A stretch of 58,903 bases of DNA from Cytobacillus firmus NBRC 15306 (GCF_001591465.1 NZ_BCUY01000018.1:1-58903); one strand, 5' to 3'; positions 9,031 to 18,069 are shown, counted from the first letter of the stretch. Made by a program: numbers and translations. The notes: a model not told the origin generated them from the sequence alone.

Positions 9031-9228
9031 ATGCTTTCAAATATCGGTGTACCAGGATTAATTTTAATCCTTGTTTTGGCGTTAATCATATTCGGTCCAA
9101 AGAAACTGCCGGAAATTGGCCGTGCTTTTGGTGAAACACTAAGAGAATTTAAAAAATCTACCCGAGACCTGACCAGTGACGTGATGGATGAGCTTGAACA
9201 GGATACTAAGAAAAAAACGGTTAAATAA
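9031..9228 (+). CDS. tatA: Sec-independent translocase protein TatA
   Basis: The 65-residue protein is one N-terminal membrane helix (about 3-20), the hinge '[22 protein letters not shown]' region of TatA and a charged amphipathic tail. It forms the pore-like part of the twin-arginine translocase with TatC, encoded next. The ATG at 9031 has a good AAAGGAGATG site; the longer frame from 8950 lacks one. Confidence 0.96.
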   Translation: MLSNIGVPGLILILVLALIIFGPKKLPEIGRAFGETLREFKKSTRDLTSDVMDELEQDTKKKTVK

Positions 9229-9258
9229 GGTGTAAGGATATACTTCTTGCACCTTTTT
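9227..9258 (+). terminator. Weak hairpin between tatA and tatC
   Basis: AAGGTGTAAG and CTTGCACCTT are followed by a short T-rich stretch. It may act as a partial terminator that raises tatA expression above tatC, which would fit the excess of TatA needed by the complex. Confidence 0.6.
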
Positions 9259-9313
9259 GTTTTGGTTAAGATACAACAGGCTGGGCCAGATATAAAATTA
9301 GCAGGAGAATCGT

Positions 9314-10051
9314 ATGGAAGAAAAAGAGTTAAATTTAGTCGAACATCTAGATGAATTAAGAAAAAGACTCATTATAACGGCATCAGCATTTATCCTGTTC
9401 TTTATTGCAGGCTTTGTGTTTGTGGAGGATATTTATAAATGGCTGGTAAGAGACCTGGACGTTAAATTGATTGTTCTGGGCCCAAGTGATATTATCTGGG
9501 TTTACTTTATGCTTGCCACAGTTATTGCCGTTGCAGCGACAATACCTGTTCTGGCTTTGCAGATTTGGCTGTTTGTCAAGCCTGCCCTGACAGAGCATGA
9601 GCGGAAGATTTCTCTTTCTTATGTGCCTGCATTGTTTATCCTGTTTATTACAGGCCTTTGCTTTGGGTATTTTGTCATTTTCCCAACCGTATTAAGCTTT
9701 CTTGTAGAGCTGGGGGGCGAAATGTTTGAGGCCAATTTTACTGCGGATAAATATTTCCGCTTTGTCCTTAATATGACTTTGCCATTTGGAGTTTTATTTG
9801 AACTCCCAGTCGTCATCATGTTCCTGACTTCGCTTGGGATCCTTAATCCGTATGTGCTTACAAAAATCAGGAAATATGCTTATTTTGTTCTTATCGTAAT
9901 TTCGGTCATTATATCACCTCCAGACTTCATGTCTGATATTCTTGTTACCATTCCCTTGCTGCTGCTTTATGAAATAAGCATCAACTTATCAAAAATTGTC
10001 TATAAAAGAAAGCTGAAAAAGCAAGAGAATTCAGGAGAGGCATCTTCATAA
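9314..10051 (+). CDS. tatC: Sec-independent translocase protein TatC
   Basis: The 245-residue membrane protein has six hydrophobic segments and the family start 'LVEHLDELRKRLI' that binds twin-arginine signals. 'FGVLFELPV' and 'ISPPDFMSD' are also TatC hallmarks. It forms the receptor of the Tat complex in the cytoplasmic membrane. The start has a GCAGGAG site. Confidence 0.96.
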   Translation: MEEKELNLVEHLDELRKRLIITASAFILFFIAGFVFVEDIYKWLVRDLDVKLIVLGPSDIIWVYFMLATVIAVAATIPVLALQIWLFVKPALTEHERKISLSYVPALFILFITGLCFGYFVIFPTVLSFLVELGGEMFEANFTADKYFRFVLNMTLPFGVLFELPVVIMFLTSLGILNPYVLTKIRKYAYFVLIVISVIISPPDFMSDILVTIPLLLLYEISINLSKIVYKRKLKKQENSGEASS

Positions 10052-10140
10052 AAAAATTAATGGGATAGCACAATCAGACACATTTCGAGCCTTATTTGGG
10101 GTATAATATAAACAAACGGGTGAAAAAGAGGATTGATATT

Positions 10141-10392
10141 TTGCTATTTAAAAGCCTAGAGTTCAAAAATGCTGTTGGACAGAAGGTAAAAATTATTGAA
10201 ATTCCTGTGTTGGCAAAAGATAGCCCTTATTATTTTATGATCCAAGTCCGTTTGAAAACATTCATAGCGGCCACTAATGCCAATGAAAAGACATGTAAGA
10301 ACCATTCCTTTAGGGAATATTTAAAACGAGTCTTAAAATGGCCGGTCTATGAAGAGATTTTTAAGGCTCCAGAATTAAAAAATAACGCTTAA
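10141..10392 (+). CDS. ypmP: YpmP, DUF2535 family protein
   Basis: With a TTG start at 10141 the product is 83 residues beginning MLFKSLEFKNA, as in the DUF2535/YpmP family. AGAGGA eight bases upstream supports this start. The open frame extends to an ATG at 10096, but that region contains a TATAAT box (10102-10107) and should be promoter, not coding. Soluble; function unknown. B. subtilis has ypmP beside ilvA, which agrees with the context. Confidence 0.85.
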   Translation: MLFKSLEFKNAVGQKVKIIEIPVLAKDSPYYFMIQVRLKTFIAATNANEKTCKNHSFREYLKRVLKWPVYEEIFKAPELKNNA

Positions 10393-10403
10393 CAACATTG
10401 ATG

Positions 10404-10428
10404 CCGGCAGCCAGCCGGTTTTTTTTTG
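10404..10428 (+). terminator. Terminator after ypmP
   Basis: CCGGC, AGCCA loop, GCCGG, then ten T. Confidence 0.88.
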
Positions 10429-10533
10429 GTCATCGGAGGCTAAGTAAGAAAAGCTTTGTATTTATTGCTTTATTTGTATTTTGCTTAAATGTATAATATG
10501 AACTAATTGTAAATGCAGGGAAGTGAAGGCAAA

Positions 10534-11379
10534 ATGGCTAAGATTAAAATTGTTACAGATTCTACAGTGGATCTATCAAGAGAATTGATTGAAGAATTCG
10601 ATATTGAAGTCGTTCCTCTATCTATTCACATTGATGGAAATACATATCTGGATCGGGTAGATATTACTCCAGCTGAATTCATGAAAAAGATGAAAGAATC
10701 TCATGAACTGCCAAAAAGCTCACAGCCTCCTGCGGGAGTCTTCGCAGAGGTGTATGACAGGTTTGGTGACCAGGGCTATGAAATTCTTTCCATCCATATG
10801 ACTGGCGGAATGAGCGGAACTGTTCAATCAGCGGAAAGTGCGGCAGCTATGTCACATGCAAATGTTACAGTAGTAGATTCCAGGTATATCTCCAAAGCAC
10901 TGGCTTTTCAGGTAATAGAGGCTGCAAAAATGGCCAGGGAAGGAAAAGCTATTCAGGAAATTGTCAGCCGCCTGGAAACCGTTCGCGCTAACACTAAATT
11001 GTTTGTAGTTGTGGATACTTTGGAAAATCTCGTTAAAGGCGGAAGAATCGGTAAAGGCAAAGCCATGATCGGATCCTTGCTGAATATTAAACCGATTGCA
11101 TCGCTTGAAGGCGGGGTATATACACCTGTCGCTAAAGTTAGAAGTCATACCCAGGTTGCCAAATATTTGGCCAAGCAATTTGCCGGGGATATTAAAGGGA
11201 AAACAATAAAAGGTGTAGGCCTTGTACATGCAGAAGGCATTGAGTTAGCTTCTAAACTGAAGAATTTAATTGAAGGGCTTGATGCTGATGCAGAGGTTGA
11301 AATCGAAGAAACGACCCCAATTATCAGTACACATACTGGGCCAGGTGCGATTGGATTTATGTATTATCTGGAAGATTAA
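10534..11379 (+). CDS. DegV-family fatty-acid-binding protein
   Basis: The 281-residue protein has the DegV hallmarks 'KIVTDSTVDL' at the N-terminus, 'SSQPPAGVF' and 'HMTGGMSGTVQSA', and a C-terminal 'HTGPGAIG'. Members bind a fatty acid, like the FakB subunit of fatty acid kinase. A role in handing fatty acids to a FakA kinase encoded elsewhere is an inference. The ATG at 10534 (MAKIKIV) is preferred over the in-frame ATG at 10513 because GAAGTGAAGG is spaced for it. Confidence 0.92.
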   Translation: MAKIKIVTDSTVDLSRELIEEFDIEVVPLSIHIDGNTYLDRVDITPAEFMKKMKESHELPKSSQPPAGVFAEVYDRFGDQGYEILSIHMTGGMSGTVQSAESAAAMSHANVTVVDSRYISKALAFQVIEAAKMAREGKAIQEIVSRLETVRANTKLFVVVDTLENLVKGGRIGKGKAMIGSLLNIKPIASLEGGVYTPVAKVRSHTQVAKYLAKQFAGDIKGKTIKGVGLVHAEGIELASKLKNLIEGLDADAEVEIEETTPIISTHTGPGAIGFMYYLED

Positions 11380-11387
11380 TAAAGCGT

Positions 11388-11420
11388 ACGCATAGCTCAT
11401 CAGGCTATGCGTTTTTTTTG
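11388..11420 (+). terminator. Terminator after the degV-type gene
   Basis: ACGCATAGC, a seven-base loop, GCTATGCGT and eight T. Confidence 0.9.
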
Positions 11421-11512
11421 CGCAGTCAATCATAATACATACTTTTTACTAATTGAAAATATTTGCCATTCTTGAATATCCCCGGAATAAAATGAATTAT
11501 GGGGGTGTAGGA

Positions 11513-12490
11513 TTGAAGAGGAAAAATGTTTTGTTGTTTAGTGACTTTGGCATTGACGATTTTGTTGCGGTTATATTTGCCTTTTTCTCAGAGGAAATCA
11601 ATATCGTCGGGATTGTTGCTGATTATGGAAATGTTTCCAGGGAGGATGCTGTCCGAAATGCTGCTTACCTTCGTGAATTAACCGGACAAAATACTCCTGT
11701 ATTCAGCGGAGCCGTATTGCCTTTAACCGGCGAGGTTCCGGTGTTTTATCCGGATGTTCACGGCAAAGAAGGGCTGGGTCCGATTATTCCTAACCTGGAG
11801 AATTCCAATAACATGTTTGAAAACTTCGATGATTTTAAGGAACTGATTGAGAACTATGAAAATGATATAACAATCGTTAATGTAGGAAGACTTTCTTCAT
11901 TGGCGACGGCCTTTATCCTTTATCCGGGACTTATGAGTAAAGTCAGTGACTTTTATATTATGGGAGGGGCATTCAATGTTCCGGGCAATGTGACTCCAGT
12001 GGCTGAAGCAAATTTTTATGGGGACCCGTATGCGGCTAATGTTGTGTTTGCTAATGCACCGAAGAAGATTCATGTCTTTCCTCTGGATGTAACCATGTCT
12101 GCAATCATTACTCCAGCACTTATCGATTCTCTTGATGCCTATTATCAAAAAGTGCAAAATAAAGTCGGCTTGATTCTTAAGCCAATGGTTGATTATTATT
12201 TCAATTTTTATAAGGAAACCTATCCAGGCATAAGCGGAAGTCCCATGCACGATTTATTTACATTTTGGGCAATGCTTGACGGGGCTGACATTCAATATCA
12301 GGATGTACCGGTAAAGATAATTACTGACAAAGGGGAGGCGTTTGGCCAGAGCATCGGAGACTTTAGAAATGTCCCTCCGGAAAACAAGATGAAATACCGG
12401 ATACATCGGATTGCAGTGCAATTTAATTATTCAAATTTCATCAGAACATTTTATGAGATTATGACGAACCATAAAACGAAACCAACTTAA
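11513..12490 (+). CDS. Nucleoside hydrolase (inosine-uridine type)
   Basis: The 325-residue protein cleaves ribonucleosides to base and ribose, judging by family. The calcium-binding motif near the N-terminus is 'FSDFGIDD', a variant of the usual DTDPGIDD, so one conserved Asp is replaced within the motif. 'IVNVGRLSSLA', 'YIMGGAF' and the C-terminal catalytic 'SPMHDLFTFW' (His-Asp) are present. The TTG at 11513 is fixed by GGGGGTG upstream; the frame extends to 11453 without a ribosome site. Cytoplasmic. Substrate range cannot be told. Confidence 0.88.
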   Translation: MKRKNVLLFSDFGIDDFVAVIFAFFSEEINIVGIVADYGNVSREDAVRNAAYLRELTGQNTPVFSGAVLPLTGEVPVFYPDVHGKEGLGPIIPNLENSNNMFENFDDFKELIENYENDITIVNVGRLSSLATAFILYPGLMSKVSDFYIMGGAFNVPGNVTPVAEANFYGDPYAANVVFANAPKKIHVFPLDVTMSAIITPALIDSLDAYYQKVQNKVGLILKPMVDYYFNFYKETYPGISGSPMHDLFTFWAMLDGADIQYQDVPVKIITDKGEAFGQSIGDFRNVPPENKMKYRIHRIAVQFNYSNFIRTFYEIMTNHKTKPT

Positions 12491-12622
12491 AAGTTTTTCA
12501 TCCATTAATTCGCGATAATAGAAAGAAAGGTTCCTTTTCACAAGTTTGTCATAAGAACTTCTTTCTTCTTTCATGAATATTTGCTAAAATTAGCATCGTA
12601 ACTAATTAAAGCAGGTGAATGT

Positions 12623-13204
12623 ATGAGACAAAGAGTTTTTGCTGTAATGGTTTCTGCTTTTATGCTAGCAGTCCTTTCAGCATGCGGACAGAGCGGCATT
12701 AAGGACGCGTTAAATTGGGAACTGGCTGATTTTACGTATACAAATCAGGATAATAAAGAATTTGGTTTGAAGGATCTTGAGGGCAAGGTTTGGGTAGCCG
12801 ACTTTATTTTTACCAATTGCGAAGATGTATGTATGCCCATGACAGCTAATATGAAGAAGCTTCAGGATTTGGCTGAGAAGGAAGGCATTAAAAATATTGA
12901 ATTTGTTTCATTCAGTGTGGATCCAAAAGTGGATACACCTGAAGTTTTAAAGGAATTTGCATCTACATACAATGCATATTTCAGCAATTGGCATTTTCTG
13001 ACCGGTTATGACCAGGAAGAAATTGAGAAATATGCTATGGAATACTTCAAAACCATTGTGAAAAAGCCGCAAACAGGTGATCAGGTTATCCATGGAACAG
13101 ATTTTTATCTTGTTGACCAGAATGGAAAAGTAATGAAATACTATACTGGTCTTAATGAAATTCCATTAGATGAAATTATGAATGATATTAAAGCATTGCA
13201 ATAG
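12623..13204 (+). CDS. ypmQ: SCO1/SenC-family copper lipoprotein (YpmQ)
   Basis: A 193-residue lipoprotein with lipobox LSAC (Cys21). The copper-binding Cys66 and Cys70 in 'NCEDVC' and His157 in 'VIHGTDF' sit on a thioredoxin fold. B. subtilis YpmQ (BsSCO) inserts or reduces the CuA centre of cytochrome c oxidase. It is the first gene of the ypmQ-ypmR-ypmS series, although a terminator separates it from ypmR here. Confidence 0.95.
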   Translation: MRQRVFAVMVSAFMLAVLSACGQSGIKDALNWELADFTYTNQDNKEFGLKDLEGKVWVADFIFTNCEDVCMPMTANMKKLQDLAEKEGIKNIEFVSFSVDPKVDTPEVLKEFASTYNAYFSNWHFLTGYDQEEIEKYAMEYFKTIVKKPQTGDQVIHGTDFYLVDQNGKVMKYYTGLNEIPLDEIMNDIKALQ

Positions 13205-13226
13205 ACCTTGGACAAGGTCTATTTTT
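13203..13226 (+). terminator. Terminator after ypmQ
   Basis: AGACCTTG and CAAGGTCT with a two-base centre are followed by ATTTTTC. It begins at the stop codon. Confidence 0.7.
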
Positions 13227-13326
13227 CTTTTCTGTTTAGTTCGTGCTGCTGCAGGGACAATGCGAATTATTTTTAAATTTGAGTTACATGTTATAATATG
13301 AATGAGAAAAATGGGCAGGTGATAGT

Positions 13327-14166
13327 ATGATAAAAAAATTCACCTTCATCTTTTTGATCATGCTGCTTCTCGCCTCCTGCAGTTCAGTTAACCACAGCGA
13401 TACAAATCATTCCGTAAAAGAATCCCGCCTGACAGTTAAAGAAGAAATACCATTGGATTTTTTCCCTCGAAACCTTACTGTTGCTGCAGTAGGGGACTCT
13501 TTAACCCAGGGGGTTGGAGACAGTACTGAACGTGGAGGTTACGTGCCATATCTTGAAATGTCACTGGAAAAAGACAAAAGTGTTCAAGACGCTGTTTTTT
13601 ATAATTTCGGTGTAAAAGGCAATCGTTCCGATCAATTATTGAAAAAGCTGGGGACAGATGAAGTAAAAGATGTTGTGAAGAATGCAGACGCGGTGATCAT
13701 AACCATTGGCGGCAATGACGTTATGAAAGTTGTCCGTGAGAATTTTTCGAACCTGAAGCTGAGGGCCTTTGCCAAGGAAAAGGAAATCTATGAACAAAAT
13801 CTGACCGAGGTTTTAGATTCAATTAAAGAGGTAAACCCAAATAGTAAAATTGTTTTAATAGGCTTATATAATCCCTTTTTAAAATGGTTTTCAGAAATAA
13901 CGGAAATTAATGCTATTCTTGGAGATTGGAATGACACAAGTCAGGATATTTTGAAAAATTATCCGGGGACTTATTTTGTTGAAATAGATGATATATTTGA
14001 AAATACCGATGAAAATCTTTTATTTACAGACTATTTTCATCCAAATGATAAAGGCTATGAATTAATAGCTGGACGGGTCCATCAAATCCTCACAGAGGAA
14101 GTGCTGAAAGAAATTCCGTATAAAAGGGAAGCCGAAGGAAATGGAGAGAAGCTGATTGAAAGATAG
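13327..14166 (+). CDS. ypmR: SGNH/GDSL hydrolase lipoprotein (YpmR)
   Basis: A 279-residue lipoprotein (lipobox LASC, Cys18). It has SGNH blocks: 'VGDSLTQGVGD' with the nucleophile Ser, 'GVKGNRS' with Gly, 'TIGGNDVM' with Asn, and 'DYFHPNDKGY' with the catalytic Asp and His. Probably an esterase acting outside the membrane; substrate unknown. It overlaps ypmS by 11 bases, so the two are translationally coupled. Confidence 0.92.
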   Translation: MIKKFTFIFLIMLLLASCSSVNHSDTNHSVKESRLTVKEEIPLDFFPRNLTVAAVGDSLTQGVGDSTERGGYVPYLEMSLEKDKSVQDAVFYNFGVKGNRSDQLLKKLGTDEVKDVVKNADAVIITIGGNDVMKVVRENFSNLKLRAFAKEKEIYEQNLTEVLDSIKEVNPNSKIVLIGLYNPFLKWFSEITEINAILGDWNDTSQDILKNYPGTYFVEIDDIFENTDENLLFTDYFHPNDKGYELIAGRVHQILTEEVLKEIPYKREAEGNGEKLIER

Positions 14167-14737
14167 AAAATGGAAAAAGCTGTTTTTTGCACTGCTGGCC
14201 ATTAATGCACTCGTTTTAGCTGTGCTGTTTATTTTTATCAGTATGCCGGCAGATGACGAAGACTACACAGCGGTCACCGAGAATAGTGATAATTATGTTC
14301 CTTTTAACATAAAAGCCAATAAAGAAGATTTGAATAGAGTTATTAACCACTATCTTGAAAAAGAAGGGCTGACAGGAGCAATAGATTACAAGGTCCTTCT
14401 AAATGATGAAGTTGATTTATATGGCACAATCCCTTTCTTCAGCCAGGATCTGCAGATGAAACTGTCATTTGAACCAGAAGCCTTGCAGAATGGAGATGTT
14501 GTCCTTCAGCAAAAGTCTATATCTGTTGGGCAGCTGAATCTTCCTGTTTCACATGTTCTGAAGCTGGTAAAAGACCGCTACAAGCTTCCGGAAGGTGTTA
14601 CCATTCAGCCGCAGAAAGAAAGAATCTATGTGTCACTGCAGGAAATGAAGCTGAAAAGTGATGTGAAAGTAAAAGTAAATGAATTTAATTTAAAGCAGGA
14701 TGATATTCGTTTTACCCTTCTTGTTCCGGTTAAATGA
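14156..14737 (+). CDS. ypmS: YpmS, DUF2140 family membrane-anchored protein
   Basis: The 193-residue protein has a short basic N-terminus, one membrane helix (about 9-30) and an extracytoplasmic beta-rich domain. The TTG start lies within the 3' end of ypmR, behind GGAGAGAAG. Family and order match B. subtilis ypmR-ypmS. The function is not known. Confidence 0.9.
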   Translation: MKDRKWKKLFFALLAINALVLAVLFIFISMPADDEDYTAVTENSDNYVPFNIKANKEDLNRVINHYLEKEGLTGAIDYKVLLNDEVDLYGTIPFFSQDLQMKLSFEPEALQNGDVVLQQKSISVGQLNLPVSHVLKLVKDRYKLPEGVTIQPQKERIYVSLQEMKLKSDVKVKVNEFNLKQDDIRFTLLVPVK

Positions 14738-14740
14738 GAA

Positions 14741-14780
14741 AAGGGAATCCTTCCGAGCTTTGGAGGGGTTCCCTTTTTTG
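14741..14780. terminator. Bidirectional terminator
   Basis: AAAGGGAA-CCTTCC and GGAGGGG-TTCCCTTTTTT pair with a GAGCTT loop, between convergent ypmS and the DUF4397 gene. Confidence 0.85.
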
Positions 14781-14802
14781 ATCTTTTGATTGGCGGAAAG
14801 CA

Positions 14803-15573
14803 TTAATCTGAAATGATAATTGCTTCCAGCTCAGGCTCTTTGGCAACGGAACCTACAGCCAGCAGGGTGTAGGCCTGGTCTGCTTTAAATTGCACTCGAG
14901 GGATTGACAGCACTGCATTAGGGGTTCCTGCTACCCTGGCTTCCAGGTCGACAGTCATTGGAGTTAATGCCATGTACCTGCTTGCCTGCCTGAAAGCGAT
15001 ATTGGGGAAAACAACATCCCTGTTTTTTACGCCAATATCAACTGCAGGAGCATCGGGTGACAGGTGGATAAATCTTACTTTTGTTTCGCCGGCAGGCACT
15101 TCAGGGTGATCTTCTAATAAGACAAGCTTTAAGTTTGCTGCATTTCCTGCAGCCGCAATTGTATACACGTTATCTGCAGCGGCAGTGATTTTTCTGCTTA
15201 AAAGAGTGGAAACCATGCTGCCAGCCGGATATATGTCTATCTGATGCTTGCCGGCAGGCAGTACAGCATAACCGCTTGCTTCTTTATATGAAAAGTCCTT
15301 TAAAATTCGCGTGCCATTTATATAAATATCAATCGGACCGGAATCAGGGGAACCATGGAACATCCGTACTCGTGCCTGCTGTCCCTGATGAGCTTCTTCA
15401 GAAGGCGCAGAATTATTTGTACGCATCATTCGAAAAGCCTGATTGAGGCAATGTAAATGTTTATGGTAATAAGCAATATGCTGTGCTGCATCAATGTATT
15501 TAAAATACTGAGCCAAAAGATCATATTTTGCCGCTTTTTGTAAGTACCACTGCTGATTTCTCTCAGTAGGCAT
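14803..15573 (-). CDS. DUF4397-domain protein (two domain copies)
   Basis: The 256-residue protein has a helical Tyr/His-rich N-terminus (1-55) and two DUF4397-type beta domains. These begin at 'ARVRMFHGSPDSGPIDIYING' (about 67) and 'TKVRFIHLSPDAPAVDIGV' (about 164). There is no signal peptide. The ATG follows TTTAGGAGGG on the minus strand. A CATATGGTA sequence just upstream resembles a sigma-K -10, but no convincing -35 accompanies it. Function unknown. Confidence 0.85.
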   Translation of the reverse strand: MPTERNQQWYLQKAAKYDLLAQYFKYIDAAQHIAYYHKHLHCLNQAFRMMRTNNSAPSEEAHQGQQARVRMFHGSPDSGPIDIYINGTRILKDFSYKEASGYAVLPAGKHQIDIYPAGSMVSTLLSRKITAAADNVYTIAAAGNAANLKLVLLEDHPEVPAGETKVRFIHLSPDAPAVDIGVKNRDVVFPNIAFRQASRYMALTPMTVDLEARVAGTPNAVLSIPRVQFKADQAYTLLAVGSVAKEPELEAIIISD

Positions 15574-15644
15574 AATTTCCCTCCTAAATCTGCTTTAATA
15601 CCATATGCTTCTCCCTGTGTGAATGCCACAATAAATAAATGGAC

Positions 15645-15673
15645 TTTACTTCTGGATCGAAATTCCATATAAT
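15645..15673 (+). promoter_or_regulatory. Sigma-A-like promoter
   Basis: TTTACT at 15645-15650, 17 bases, then TATAAT at 15668-15673. It would transcribe the 23-codon open frame at 15706 and the following hairpin. Confidence 0.55.
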
Positions 15674-15705
15674 ATAAACAAATAAACGAAAGCGGGTGAT
15701 GTGCT

Positions 15706-15777
15706 ATGACAAGAGAATTTTACGCAAATACGTCCATTGTAAATAATTCAGGCACAGCCCAAATGGAATTCGTTTAA
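15706..15777 (+). CDS. Possible 23-residue peptide
   Basis: A short frame encodes MTREFYANTSIVNNSGTAQM followed by EFV. It has a promoter upstream, a moderate site (GCGGGTGAT) before the ATG, and a terminator-like hairpin 50 bases after the stop. The peptide is polar, with no membrane segment. It could be a real small protein or part of a leader or small RNA in front of the GTPase gene. I do not recognise it. Confidence 0.4.
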   Translation: MTREFYANTSIVNNSGTAQMEFV

Positions 15778-15825
15778 TCGAGCGGACCAGATTGTTTTTT
15801 TCTGCTTATTGAACTTTGCATGATC

Positions 15826-15856
15826 AAACCATGGGCTGATTGCCTATGGTTTTTCG
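15826..15856 (+). terminator. Hairpin terminator or attenuator before the RsgA-like gene
   Basis: AAACCATGGGC, a short loop, then GCCTATGGTTTTTC. It separates the small open frame from the GTPase gene 40 bases further on. Confidence 0.65.
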
Positions 15857-15895
15857 TATGTAAAAAAATATTCGATAAGCATGGAGGAACAAACA

Positions 15896-16954
15896 TTGAC
15901 AATTAATAAACTTGGATTCGATCCCTTTTTTAAAGAGGCTTTTTCAGCGTATGAAGAAAAAGAATATCAAATGGGCCGGGTGGCTTTAGAGCATAAAAGA
16001 ATGTATCGTGTATGGACAGATAAGGGTGAAATGCTCTGTGAAGTATCAGGAAAATTTTCTTTCGATGCATCATCAAGGGAGGATTTTCCTGCTGTAGGTG
16101 ACTGGGTTGTCATCAAAGAAAGAGCGGATGAACAGCGGGGTACTATTCATGCTGTCCTTCCAAGAAAAAGCAAATTTTCAAGGAAGGCAGCAGGGGTGAA
16201 TACGGAAGAACAAATTGTAGCTGCTAATGTAGATACCATATTCCTGGTTAATTCACTTAATGAGGATCTAAATTTAAGAAGACTGGAACGTTATTTGCTT
16301 TTAACATGGGAAAGCGGGGCAGCTCCAGTGATTGTTCTTACCAAGGCTGACCTTTGTGAGAATCTGGAGGAAAAGCTTGCTGAGGTGGACACCGTCGCCA
16401 TGGGTGTTCCTGTTCTCTCAATCAGTGTGATGGAAGAGAAGGGAATAGACCTGCTTAAGCCGTTTTTGGAGCCTGGAAAAACAATCGCACTGCTCGGCTC
16501 TTCGGGTGTTGGAAAGTCCACTCTTACCAATTACCTTCTTGGTGCGGAAAAGCAAAAGGTCCAGGATATTCGAATAAGTGATGACAAAGGAAAGCATACA
16601 ACTACTCACAGGGAGCTCATCCTTCTTCCTGAGGGTGCCATACTGATTGATACCCCAGGAATGAGAGAGCTTCAGCTGTGGGAAAGCGAAAGCGGTCTTT
16701 CAGAAAGCTTCACAGATATTGAGAAAGCCGCTGAAAATTGCAGATTCAGGGACTGTACACATGAAAATGAGCCGGGATGCGCTGTGCATATGCTAATAGA
16801 AGAAGGAAGCATATCAGGAGCACGTCTTTCCAGCTATAAGAAGCTTCTCAAGGAACTCGCATATCTGGATAGAAAGCAGGATAAACGAGCCCAATCTGAA
16901 GAACGCAAACGCTGGAAAAAAATAAGTGCTGGAGCAAAGAATAAAAGAATGTAA
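15896..16954 (+). CDS. RsgA-like circularly permuted GTPase
   Basis: The 352-residue protein has the permuted G-motif order: G4 'VLTKADLC', then G1 'GSSGVGKST', then G3 'DTPGMREL'. A C-terminal zinc-binding set follows (C-x5-C-x3-H...C in 'CRFRDCTHENEPGC'). RsgA enzymes help mature the 30S ribosome. At about 350 residues with a basic tail this is longer than the housekeeping RsgA (about 295), so I take it to be a paralogue. The TTG at 15896 is chosen because GGAGGA lies eight bases before it; that same stretch makes up the apparent ATG start at 15881, which has no site of its own. Confidence 0.9.
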   Translation: MTINKLGFDPFFKEAFSAYEEKEYQMGRVALEHKRMYRVWTDKGEMLCEVSGKFSFDASSREDFPAVGDWVVIKERADEQRGTIHAVLPRKSKFSRKAAGVNTEEQIVAANVDTIFLVNSLNEDLNLRRLERYLLLTWESGAAPVIVLTKADLCENLEEKLAEVDTVAMGVPVLSISVMEEKGIDLLKPFLEPGKTIALLGSSGVGKSTLTNYLLGAEKQKVQDIRISDDKGKHTTTHRELILLPEGAILIDTPGMRELQLWESESGLSESFTDIEKAAENCRFRDCTHENEPGCAVHMLIEEGSISGARLSSYKKLLKELAYLDRKQDKRAQSEERKRWKKISAGAKNKRM

Positions 16955-16961
16955 AGATTCA

Positions 16962-16990
16962 GAAACCTCTTTGTAAAGAGGTTTCTTTTG
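16962..16990 (+). terminator. Terminator after the RsgA-like gene
   Basis: GAAACCTCTTT and AAAGAGGTTTC with a GT loop, followed by TTTTG. Confidence 0.8.
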
Positions 16991-17092
16991 CATAAAATGA
17001 TTCTTTTCATTAATCTTATGTATATAGCTTTAAATCATCATTTTAAGGGAAAAAGTAAAAGATAGAAAAGTGCCGGAAAGAGGTGGAGCAGA

Positions 17093-17629
17093 ATGACAGA
17101 GAAACAATACGAAAAGGCAAGCTTCGCAGGAGGCTGCTTCTGGTGCATGGTAAAGCCTTTTGATGAACAGCCTGGAATAAAAGAAGTACTATCCGGATAT
17201 ACCGGAGGGAATGTAGAAAACCCTACTTACCAGCAAGTCTGTTCGGAAACAACTGGCCATTATGAAGCGGTTCAGATCACATTTGATCCTGAGGTCTACC
17301 CATATGAAAAGCTGCTTGAACTATATTGGCAGCAGATTGACCCTACAGATGCAGGCGGGCAGTTCTATGATCGCGGCCAATCCTATCAGACAGCGATATT
17401 TTATCACAATGAAAAACAAAAGAAGTTAGCAGAAGAATCGAAACAAAAGCTTGAAGAAACTGGTCCATTTACAAAACCGATTGTTACCAGGATTCTGCCT
17501 GCTTCAGACTTTTATCCTGCAGAAGAATATCATCAGCACTATTACAAAAAAAATCCGGATAGATACAATGCTTATCAAACCGGCTCTGGAAGAAAAGCAT
17601 TTATTAATAAACATTGGGGTGAAGAATAA
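17093..17629 (+). CDS. msrA: Peptide methionine-S-sulfoxide reductase
   Basis: The 178-residue enzyme repairs methionine-S-sulfoxide. The nucleophile Cys15 lies in 'GGCFWCM'. 'GYTGG' and '[10 protein letters not shown]' are also typical. Its TAA stop shares one base with the msrB ATG, so the two repair enzymes for opposite stereoisomers are made together. Ribosome site AAAGAGGTGGA. Confidence 0.97.
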   Translation: MTEKQYEKASFAGGCFWCMVKPFDEQPGIKEVLSGYTGGNVENPTYQQVCSETTGHYEAVQITFDPEVYPYEKLLELYWQQIDPTDAGGQFYDRGQSYQTAIFYHNEKQKKLAEESKQKLEETGPFTKPIVTRILPASDFYPAEEYHQHYYKKNPDRYNAYQTGSGRKAFINKHWGEE

Positions 17630-18069
17630 TGGCAAAAAATAGAGAAGATTTAAAGCAGAAACTTGATCCCATGCAATATGAAGTAACTCAGAATAATGGC
17701 ACAGAGCCGCCATTCCGCAATGAGTATTGGAATGAATTTAAAGATGGGATTTATGTGGATATCGTTTCCGGAAAGCCTCTCTTCAGCTCAAACGATAAAT
17801 ATGACGCAGGATGCGGCTGGCCCAGCTTTACAAAACCCATACAGGATGAAGAAGTTGTGGAAAAAGAAGACCGCAGTCACTTTATGGTCAGAACAGAAGT
17901 GAGAAGCAAATCAGCTGATTCCCATCTTGGTCATGTTTTTGATGATGGGCCGGGACCTGCAGGCCTCCGTTATTGCATTAATTCTGCTGCACTCAGGTTT
18001 ATCCCTAAGGAAAAACTCGAGGAAGAAGGCTACAAAGAATATCTGCGTCTATTTAATAATGAAAACTAA
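17629..18069 (+). CDS. msrB: Peptide methionine-R-sulfoxide reductase
   Basis: The 146-residue partner of MsrA. The catalytic Cys is in '[13 protein letters not shown]' and a second Cys in 'GCGWPSF'. The CxxC pairs that bind zinc in some MsrB proteins are absent, as in B. subtilis MsrB. Cytoplasmic oxidative-damage repair. Cotranscribed with msrA and probably with ypqE. Confidence 0.97.
   Translation: MAKNREDLKQKLDPMQYEVTQNNGTEPPFRNEYWNEFKDGIYVDIVSGKPLFSSNDKYDAGCGWPSFTKPIQDEEVVEKEDRSHFMVRTEVRSKSADSHLGHVFDDGPGPAGLRYCINSAALRFIPKEKLEEEGYKEYLRLFNNEN

Noticed and set aside
10096-10140. N-terminal extension of YpmP from an ATG at 10096
   Set aside because: It contains a TATAAT box and lacks a ribosome site; TTG 10141 gives the family-standard start.
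15599-15607. A sigma-K promoter for the DUF4397 gene
   Set aside because: CATATGGTA fits the -10 but no AC-containing -35 occurs at 16-17 bases.
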